From SHVO01 sp964576515 (lineage in GTDB: Bacteria > Pseudomonadota > Alphaproteobacteria > Rhodospirillales > Rhodospirillaceae), in assembly GCA_964576515.1 (NCBI GenBank), contig CAZNUW010000002.1:62001-126000 (forward strand): a DNA stretch of 64,000 nt, read 5' to 3'. The position numbers were made by a program, and so were the translations under genes. Shown piece by piece: positions 58,006-64,000 of this stretch. The number at the start of each line of letters is the position of its first letter. Position 1 is the first letter of the stretch. The notes below the pieces were generated by a model. The model saw nothing but the letters and a program-made list of their open reading frames with translations, was not told the DNA's origin and did not search any database.

Positions 58006-58452
58006 TTAGGCGACGCCGTAGCTTTCGCCGTAGATATAGGCGTTGCGGTCCTTCAGGTCTTGCTCCAGCTCGCCGTTGTAAACGGCGTACAGGTCGCGGA
58101 CCGACACCATGCCCACCACGCGGCCGCCGTCCACCACCGGCAGGTGGCGGTAGTTCCGGCTGCGCATCATGCGGATGGCGTCCGACGCCGTATCGTCCGG
58201 TGACAGGGTATCAGGATCGGCGGTCATGATCTCGTGCACGGGCGTCGCGTCGGAATCGAGGCCGGCCGCCACCACGCGCACCGTCATATCGCGTTCGGTG
58301 ATGATCCCCGTCAGGCGCTCGCCTTCCATCACCAGCACCGCGGCGATTTTCTTGTCGCGCATCAGGCGCGAGGCGTGACGCACGGTGTCGCGCGGTGTCA
58401 CTTTATGCAGGGTCTGATCGCCGATGACGTCGGGTACAATTCTTCGGATCAT
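58006..58452 (-). CDS. CBS-domain pair protein
   Basis: A 148-residue protein made of two CBS domains: 'VRHASRLMRDKKIAAVLVM...TERDM' and 'ASDAIRMMRSRNYRHLPVVD...VSVRDL'. Such proteins bind adenine nucleotides or other ligands and control a partner. AAGGAG six bases before ATG 58452 decides the start; an earlier TTG lies inside that ribosome site. No partner enzyme is adjacent. It ends 'DRNAYIYGESYGVA'. Confidence 0.9.
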   Translation of the reverse strand: MIRRIVPDVIGDQTLHKVTPRDTVRHASRLMRDKKIAAVLVMEGERLTGIITERDMTVRVVAAGLDSDATPVHEIMTADPDTLSPDDTASDAIRMMRSRNYRHLPVVDGGRVVGMVSVRDLYAVYNGELEQDLKDRNAYIYGESYGVA

Positions 58453-58615
58453 GGCGCGCTCCTTCAATCGCTATAGCTGTTGAAAGGGTCAGCACGACAA
58501 GCCGGCGAGGGTCCGCCAAGGACGCCGCAGGCCTCCTCGAGAACGAAGCTCGAGTGTGATCCCGGCCCGGGATGCGGTCAATGGTCCTTGCGGGTTTTGC
58601 CGGACGAAACGCCGG

Positions 58616-59926
58616 TCAGGCGTCGCGCGATTTGCCGCCGCCGTCGGATGCCGCGGCGCCGTCGGCCCGGGGCGGCGTGACCCGGATCAGGGTCAACTGG
58701 TTGCGGGAGCGGCGTAAAACCTCGAACCGGAACCCGTGGAACAGGAATTTCTGCCCCGGCAGCGGGATGGTGCGTGCTTCATGCAGCACAAGGCCCGCGA
58801 CGGTTGTGGCCTTCTCGTCGGGCAGGGTCCAGTCGAACTCGCGGGCGAGGTCGCGCAAGGTCACGCTGCCGTCGATCAGGAACGATCCGTCCGTCTGCGG
58901 GCGCACGCCCGCGACCGTTACATCGTGCTCGTCGCGAATGTCGCCGACAATCTCTTCCAGGATATCTTCAAGGGTCAGCGCGCCGAGCAAGGTGCCGTAT
59001 TCGTCCACGACCACGGCGAAGTGTTCGCGCCGCGCGCGAAAGGCGTTGAGCTGTTCCAGAAGCGTCGTGGTGGCGGGCACGAACCAGGGCCGGATCGCCA
59101 GCGCGACGACGTCGACCTTCTCCTCGTCGCCCTCCGCTGATTCCAGGGCGCGCAGGAGCGCCTTCGCATGGATGATGCCGACGATGTTGTCGGGCTGTTC
59201 GCGCCACAGGGGGATGCGCGAATAGGGCGATGCGGCGACCTGTTCGATGATCTCTCCTATCGGAAGGTCGGCGTCGATGGTCACCAGCTTCTGGCGGTGG
59301 ATCATCACATCGCTGACGTCGTATTCGTCCAAGTCAAGCACGCTGCGCAGCATCGCGCGCTCGTGCTTCACCTCGTGGATGATCTCCTTGGCGGCCATCT
59401 GCACCTCGATGGCGCCGCGCAGTTCCGCGAGGACGTCGGTCGCGCTGCGGGTTTGCGCGGTGCTGACGCGGAATAGGCGCAGCGCGCTTGTCACGAAAAA
59501 CTCGATCGCCCAGTTGAACGGCCAGAAAACGCGCATCAGCACGTACATCACCCCGGCGCACTTCAAGGCGGCGGCGGACGTGTGCAGCAGCGCGTAGGTC
59601 TTCGGCAGGATTTCGCCGTAGATCACCACCAGCACCGTCATGATGGCCGTCGCATAGACCACGCCTTCGTTGCCGAACAGATCGATCATGAGGCTGGTGG
59701 TGAGCGCGGAGGCGAGAATGTTGACGAGGTTATTCCCCAAAAGGACCGTCGAAATCATCTCCTCGCGCTCGTTCAACAATTTCACGACCGTACCGGCGCG
59801 TTTGTCACCCTCGGTCTGAAGTTGATGCATCAAGGGCTTCGAGGCTGTGGTCAGCGCCGTCTCGGCAAGCGAGAAGAAGGCGGCCACCGTCAGCAGCAGA
59901 AGCACCGCGAAAAGGACGAACGTCAT
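58616..59926 (-). CDS. HlyC/CorC-family membrane protein (DUF21-CBS-CorC)
   Basis: A 436-residue protein. The N-terminal DUF21 region has four membrane segments ('LFAVLLLLTVAAFFSLAETAL', 'LLGNNLVNILASALTTSLMI'). Two CBS domains follow (about 200-330) with 'RIPLWREQPDNIVGIIHAKAL', and the C-terminal CorC_HlyC domain carries 'LTLEDILEEIVGDIRDEHD'. Members are implicated in magnesium or cobalt efflux. It follows aroB, 30 bases apart, as in many alphaproteobacteria. Confidence 0.93.
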   Translation of the reverse strand: MTFVLFAVLLLLTVAAFFSLAETALTTASKPLMHQLQTEGDKRAGTVVKLLNEREEMISTVLLGNNLVNILASALTTSLMIDLFGNEGVVYATAIMTVLVVIYGEILPKTYALLHTSAAALKCAGVMYVLMRVFWPFNWAIEFFVTSALRLFRVSTAQTRSATDVLAELRGAIEVQMAAKEIIHEVKHERAMLRSVLDLDEYDVSDVMIHRQKLVTIDADLPIGEIIEQVAASPYSRIPLWREQPDNIVGIIHAKALLRALESAEGDEEKVDVVALAIRPWFVPATTTLLEQLNAFRARREHFAVVVDEYGTLLGALTLEDILEEIVGDIRDEHDVTVAGVRPQTDGSFLIDGSVTLRDLAREFDWTLPDEKATTVAGLVLHEARTIPLPGQKFLFHGFRFEVLRRSRNQLTLIRVTPPRADGAAASDGGGKSRDA

Positions 59927-59956
59927 GGCGGGTTCCTCTTGGGAACGGGTGTTGCG

Positions 59957-61114
59957 TTACGGCGAAAGCGCCGCCGTCAGGGTTGCTTCCAGGGCGGACG
60001 CCGGAACGTCCCGGGACATGAAGGCGTCTCCGATCCGGCGCGCCAGCACGAAGGTTACCGCGCCGTCCTTCATTTTCTTGTCCTGGGCCATATGCGCCGT
60101 CAGTTTGGCGGCGGTGATCGCGCCGCGCGGACCAGTCACCGGCGGGTGCGTCGGCAGGCCGACGGCGGCGAGGTGCGCCGCCGCGCGCTTGGCGTCTTCC
60201 GCCGGGCAGTGGCCTAAGCGCGCGGACAGATCGAACGCCATGACCATGCCGATCGCGACGGCTTCACCGTGTAATAGGGCGTCGCCGTATCCCAGTTCGG
60301 CTTCCAAGGCGTGGCCGAATGTATGGCCCAGATTCAGGAGCGCGCGCACGCCGCCCTCTTTCTCGTCGGCTGCGACGATGCGCGCCTTGGCCGCGCAACT
60401 CGTGACAATGGCGTGCCGCAAAAGGTCGTGGCTGTGCGTGTCGCCGCGCAGCATCGTCGCGCCGTTCTGTTCCAGCCAGGCCCAGAACGCGGCGTCGCCC
60501 AGAAGGCCGTATTTCGCCACCTCCGCATATCCGGCCAGGAGTTCGCGGCGGGGCAGGGTGGCCAGCGCGTCCGTATCGGCGATCACAAGACGTGGCTGAT
60601 GGAAGCTCCCCACCAGGTTTTTCCCGGCGGCGGTGTTGATGCCTGTTTTGCCGCCGACGGAACTGTCGACCTGCGACAGCAATGTTGTCGGGACTTGCAC
60701 GAAGTCCACGCCGCGCAAAAGGACCGATGCGGCGAATCCCGTCAGGTCGCCGATCACGCCGCCGCCGAGGGCGACGATCATCGTGCCGCGTTCGCACTTC
60801 GCCGCCAGCATCGCGTCCAGAAGGCGGCTGAGATGCGCGAAGTCCTTGCTCGCTTCACCGGCGGGGATGATCGCGTGATCCACGCGGATATCGGCTTGCG
60901 CAAGCGCGCGGGCAAAGCCATCGAGATAGAGCGGCGCGACATTGCTGTCGGTCACGACGAAGACGCGCTTCTGGGTCAGGACCGGCGTCATCAAGGCGCC
61001 CGCGTGGGCCAGCAGGCCGCGTCCGGCGTGAATGTCGTAAGAGCGTTCACCCAAGGACACGGCGACCACCGTCGCGGCCGGGGGAGAAGGGGAAGCCGTC
61101 GTCGCGTGAGGCAT
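59957..61114 (-). CDS. aroB: 3-Dehydroquinate synthase
   Basis: A 385-residue NAD-dependent enzyme of the shikimate pathway. Key segments are 'IPAGEASKDFAHLSRLLDAML', split here from 'GGGVIGDLTGFAASVLLRGV', then 'QVPTTLLSQVDSSVGGKTGIN', and the metal His in 'LLNLGHTFGHALE' and 'HGEAVAIGM'. It follows aroK with six bases between, the standard pair. Confidence 0.96.
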   Translation of the reverse strand: MPHATTASPSPPAATVVAVSLGERSYDIHAGRGLLAHAGALMTPVLTQKRVFVVTDSNVAPLYLDGFARALAQADIRVDHAIIPAGEASKDFAHLSRLLDAMLAAKCERGTMIVALGGGVIGDLTGFAASVLLRGVDFVQVPTTLLSQVDSSVGGKTGINTAAGKNLVGSFHQPRLVIADTDALATLPRRELLAGYAEVAKYGLLGDAAFWAWLEQNGATMLRGDTHSHDLLRHAIVTSCAAKARIVAADEKEGGVRALLNLGHTFGHALEAELGYGDALLHGEAVAIGMVMAFDLSARLGHCPAEDAKRAAAHLAAVGLPTHPPVTGPRGAITAAKLTAHMAQDKKMKDGAVTFVLARRIGDAFMSRDVPASALEATLTAALSP

Positions 61115-61120
61115 CTCGCG

Positions 61121-61723
61121 TCAGTCTTTCAGAAGCAGCGGGACGCCGAGGAACGTTTCGACGGCGTGGAGAACGCGTCCGCAGGTCAAGGTTGGATTGT
61201 CGTGCCCGGTCTCGACCGTGATGTCGGCCTGCTCATAAACCGGGTAACGCGCCTCGATCAGTCGCGCGAGCACCTTGCGCGGTTCCGCCCCGTTCAGGAG
61301 CGGCCGGTGGGTGCGTCCACGGGTGCGCTGCGACAGCGTATCGAGGTCGGCCTTCAACCAGATGGATAGCCCACGCTCCCGGATCAAGGTCCGGGTGTCG
61401 GGATCCATGAAGGCGCCGCCGCCGGCGGCCAGGACGCACGGCGTACCGTGCAGAAGGCGGCTCATCACCCGGCGTTCGCCGTCGCGGAAGTAGGGTTCCC
61501 CGTACTTCTCGAAGATCTCCGAAATGGAACAGCCGGCGGCCTGCTCGATCTCGGCGTCCGCATCCACGAAAGCGACGCCCAAACGCGAGGCCAAGCGGCG
61601 GCCGATGCAGCTTTTGCCCGCGCCCATCAAGCCCACCAGCACGATCGTGCGGTCGAGGGCGCGGCCGTTACACGGCTCGGCGCTTTGTTCGCTCGCCTTA
61701 TGGGGGTGGGCCATCTCACTCAT
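61121..61723 (-). CDS. aroK: Shikimate kinase
   Basis: A 200-residue P-loop kinase that phosphorylates shikimate. Walker A is 'GLMGAGKSCIGRRLASRLG', 'FVDADAEIEQ' is the substrate site, and 'GGGAFMDPDTR' holds the conserved Gly triad. A 25-residue N-terminal extension precedes the family start. It heads the aroK-aroB-CorC minus-strand run. Confidence 0.95.
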   Translation of the reverse strand: MSEMAHPHKASEQSAEPCNGRALDRTIVLVGLMGAGKSCIGRRLASRLGVAFVDADAEIEQAAGCSISEIFEKYGEPYFRDGERRVMSRLLHGTPCVLAAGGGAFMDPDTRTLIRERGLSIWLKADLDTLSQRTRGRTHRPLLNGAEPRKVLARLIEARYPVYEQADITVETGHDNPTLTCGRVLHAVETFLGVPLLLKD

Positions 61724-61842
61724 GTGGTCGCGTCTTCAAGGTCTTAGGGCGTCAATTAAGTCTTTGGTTGCATGGACATTATCACACGCTTTCACTAGTG
61801 TCCTGGGCAAGGGCTATGACTGAGATAAGGGCTGATTGGGGC

Positions 61843-61974
61843 ATGGTAAAATTCATCATTCTGGGGGTGCTTGCGCTCCTGGTTGCCGGAGCCGTTGTGC
61901 TGACCACGTGGGATATGCCCGCGCCGACAACCACCATTGAAAAAGTGATTCCGAATGAGCGCTTCAACAAATAA
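61843..61974 (+). CDS. Small single-pass membrane protein
   Basis: A 43-residue protein, 'MVKFIILGVLALLVAGAVVL' followed by 'TTWDMPAPTTTIEKVIPNERF'. One membrane helix and a conserved tail 'PAP..IEKVIPNERF' are typical of a small protein often found upstream of this gene pair in alphaproteobacteria; I recall this pattern but cannot verify it here. An upstream ATG at 61816 is possible. It overlaps the following gene by 20 bases. Its function is unknown. Confidence 0.65.
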   Translation: MVKFIILGVLALLVAGAVVLTTWDMPAPTTTIEKVIPNERFNK

Positions 61975-63874
61975 GTGTCCCGCGGCGCTGGCCGCGGCCG
62001 CGGCGCTGTTTCTCGGCGCCCCGCTCCTGGACGCGTCGGCTTTCGCGCAAAGCGCGCCGCCGGTCTCCTTGTTCCCGTCGCAAGCCCCGGCGACGCCGGA
62101 TGCGGGTGCCGCGCTCGACGCGCCCGCGCCTACGCCCGACGACGCAATGCCCGCCGACGACGCGCCGCCCGCGATTTCCTCCAGCGCGCTCGAAGCGCCC
62201 AGTATGGATCGCATCGGCCTGATCGACGACGCCGGCGGCGGCTTCGCCGCCGACATGTGGCGCGGCACCGATCTCGAACTTCTGCGCCGTCTTCTGCCGC
62301 AGTTGCCGCGGCGCATGGACAGTCTCGCGCAGCGCCGCCTCGCGCGCGCGCTTCTGCTCTCGGCCGCCGCGCCGCCCGCATCCTCAAGTCCGTCCGAAAC
62401 GCCGGTCGTCGGCGCCGACACGTCGAGCCCCGTTCCGCCCGCGCCGCCGGCGCAATGGTTGCTGGAGACGCGGCTGATCGGCCTCGCCGCCATCGGCGAC
62501 TGGAACGACGCGCTTGCCCTCATGGATCTCGTACCGGCCGATCAGATGACCGAAGGCCTGCGCAAATTGCGCACCGACGGGTCGCTCATCACCGGGCGCA
62601 CCAACGACGCCTGCGCCGAAGCGCAGGCCGCGCTATCGTCGTCGGGCGATCTCTATTGGCAAAAGGTGCAGGTGTTCTGCAATCTCGCCAACAAGCAGAC
62701 CAGCGCCGCGTCGCTCGGCCTGTCGGTTCTGCGGGAACAAGGCGTTCAGGATCCCCTGTTTTTCTGGGCGGTCGATCTGCTTAACGGCAACCGGCGCTTG
62801 AGCCCGCCCAATCTGGGCCGTCCCGAACCTGTGCATCTGATGATGCTGGCCAGGGCCGGCGGCCCCGTGCCGGACGCGCTGATCCAGGACGGCGATCCCA
62901 CCACCCTGGCCGTCGTCGCCGGGATCGAGCCGGTCGAGGACAAGGCGGACAAAACCCCGGCGGCCCAGCGCGCCGAGCGCGCGAAGCTGGCCGCGGAATC
63001 CCGCGTCGCCGTCGCCGAACGCGCGGTCGCCGCCGGAACGCTCGAACCGGAGCGTTTGCGCCTCCTGTATCGCCAGATGAACCTGAAGGACGAAGCGCCG
63101 CCGGCCCTTGCGACCGTCACGGTCGCCACGGTGCGCGAACGCGTGCATCTCTTCCAGACGGCGCTCGCCCAAAATATTCCGGCCGCGCGGGCCGAAGTCA
63201 TCGGCCGCGCGATCGAGCTCACCCGCGCCGATCGCGGACGCACCGGGCCCGATCTCGTCACGGTCGGGCAGATCTACGCGCCGCTCATCCAGGAGATTCC
63301 GGTTACGCCGGAACTCGTGTGGTTCTCCGGTTCCGCCGCGCGCGCCCTCATCGCCGCGGGCGATCTCACCAAGGGCGGCGAGTGGCTTGAACTTGCCCGT
63401 TCCATGGCTCGCACCAGTATCGAGGCCGGACAGATCGCCGACGGCCTGTGGCCCATCGACCGGTTGCTCACGGAAGGCGACCGGGGCCGCATGCCGCCGC
63501 AGGCGCTCCGCGCTTGGCGCGCGACCATCGCGGACAACCGGCGGGCCGAGTCTCAGGGCTTGCTCCTCAACATCCTGACCGCGACCGGCGAGGCGATCAC
63601 CTCGGCCGATTGGCTGGCGGCCATGGATGCGCCGCCGCCCGACGTCACCATGACCGTCACGCCGCCGCGTGTCGTGAACGGTCTGGCGCTCGCCAGTCGC
63701 GACAAGCGTGTGGGTGAGACAGCCGCCTTCGCTCTGCTCGCCCTTGGCGAGGATGGCCCGTCGTCGGTCGAACCCGCGGCGATCCAGCAAGTGATCTCCG
63801 CCCTGACCGCCGTGGGACGGACACGTGACGCCCGCGCGCTCGCGGTGGAAGCGCTGCTCGTCGAAGGGCTGTGA
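61955..63874 (+). CDS. Large periplasmic helical-repeat hypothetical protein
   Basis: A 639-residue protein with a signal peptide 'AALAAAAALFLGAPLLDASA' ending 'AFAQ'. A Pro/Ala/Asp-rich segment (about 32-75) precedes a long, mainly helical repeat region ('RIGLIDDAGGGFAADMWRGTD' starts it), compatible with solenoid repeats, although no named repeat is recognised. It sits directly before xerD, with which its stop overlaps (GTGA). The function is unknown. Translation coupling suggests shared expression with xerD. Confidence 0.7.
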   Translation: MSASTNKCPAALAAAAALFLGAPLLDASAFAQSAPPVSLFPSQAPATPDAGAALDAPAPTPDDAMPADDAPPAISSSALEAPSMDRIGLIDDAGGGFAADMWRGTDLELLRRLLPQLPRRMDSLAQRRLARALLLSAAAPPASSSPSETPVVGADTSSPVPPAPPAQWLLETRLIGLAAIGDWNDALALMDLVPADQMTEGLRKLRTDGSLITGRTNDACAEAQAALSSSGDLYWQKVQVFCNLANKQTSAASLGLSVLREQGVQDPLFFWAVDLLNGNRRLSPPNLGRPEPVHLMMLARAGGPVPDALIQDGDPTTLAVVAGIEPVEDKADKTPAAQRAERAKLAAESRVAVAERAVAAGTLEPERLRLLYRQMNLKDEAPPALATVTVATVRERVHLFQTALAQNIPAARAEVIGRAIELTRADRGRTGPDLVTVGQIYAPLIQEIPVTPELVWFSGSAARALIAAGDLTKGGEWLELARSMARTSIEAGQIADGLWPIDRLLTEGDRGRMPPQALRAWRATIADNRRAESQGLLLNILTATGEAITSADWLAAMDAPPPDVTMTVTPPRVVNGLALASRDKRVGETAAFALLALGEDGPSSVEPAAIQQVISALTAVGRTRDARALAVEALLVEGL

Positions 63875-64000
63875 GCCGTCACGTCGAGAACTTTCTCGAA
63901 ATGCTCGCGGTGGAGCGGGGCGCTTCACCGCGCACGCTCGAGGCCTACCGCCGTGATCTCGAGGATGTCACGGACATCCTGAAGTCCGATCCGGCGGCGA
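63871..64000 (+). CDS. xerD: Tyrosine recombinase XerD (partial, N-terminus)
   Basis: The first 43 residues of a tyrosine recombinase, from a GTG that overlaps the preceding stop (GTGA). 'VENFLEMLAVERGASPRTLEAYRRDLED' in two parts matches the N-terminal SAM-like core-binding domain of XerD. XerD with XerC resolves chromosome dimers. Position next to aroK-aroB supports XerD over XerC. The gene runs past the right edge. Confidence 0.88.
   Translation, partial: MSRHVENFLEMLAVERGASPRTLEAYRRDLEDVTDILKSDPAA

Noticed and set aside
58490..58580. Terminator or RNA between the CBS and CorC genes
   Set aside because: CTCGAG and ATCCCGG/CCGGGAT short dyads are present, but no T-run follows and no known RNA fold is apparent.
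1..64000. CRISPR arrays, tRNA and rRNA genes
   Set aside because: No regularly spaced repeats, cloverleaf-like sequences or ribosomal RNA signatures were seen on reading the window.

Overview
This window looks like a chromosomal segment of a motile, high-GC alphaproteobacterium. It carries the CtrA cell-cycle master regulator, a ChpT-type phosphotransferase, flagellar genes beside ctrA, CobS/CobT next to a J-domain gene and bolA, the aroK-aroB-CorC block, and three promoters that fit the EcfG general stress response consensus (GGAAC-N16/17-CGTT). The sequence alone does not fix the order or family. I found no rRNA, tRNA or CRISPR array.

0-11.9 kb: a PAS sensor kinase with a stand-alone receiver, a MarR regulator, pyrD, a HAD phosphatase, the minus-strand operon DUF3553-moaA-nadK, the plus-strand set chpT-cheY-cheR, an OmpR-type regulator followed by a protein with an apparently degenerate EAL domain, and a receiver-only protein. 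11.9-22.0 kb is the motility block. ctrA and fliI-fliJ diverge from a TTAA-rich palindromic region, and a minus-strand run flhA-flhF-flhG-(fliK-like) follows, with an unusual J-domain membrane protein between the two flagellar groups.

22-28.9 kb: a REP-type inverted repeat with its RAYT transposase, an agmatine-deiminase-like protein that seems to lack its catalytic His and Cys, a fused 5-oxoprolinase/hydantoinase, and ada. 28.9-35.7 kb is a stress and envelope region: DUF4142, OmpA, a CsbD-like protein, small hypotheticals, DUF1566 and a cytochrome c/FTR1 iron permease. The three EcfG-type promoters lie here.

35.7-51.7 kb: a DUF1501/DUF1800 Tat pair, an orphan double-ATPase ABC protein overlapping a polyphosphate:AMP phosphotransferase, gap-pgk, small transport proteins, a glycosyltransferase-like protein, accA, a Nudix hydrolase, two linked unknowns, rpmB and a DUF3291 protein. 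51.7-64 kb: a LysR regulator, cobS-cobT, a J-domain/bolA divergent pair, tandem DUF2889 genes, a CBS protein, CorC, aroK-aroB, a small membrane protein, a large periplasmic unknown, and the start of xerD.

No complete new defence or biosynthetic system is evident. The most unusual items are the degenerate EAL output paired with an OmpR regulator, the deiminase-like protein without its catalytic residues, the J-domain/zinc/TM/SH3 protein, the ctrA-fliI palindrome, and the clustered stress promoters.
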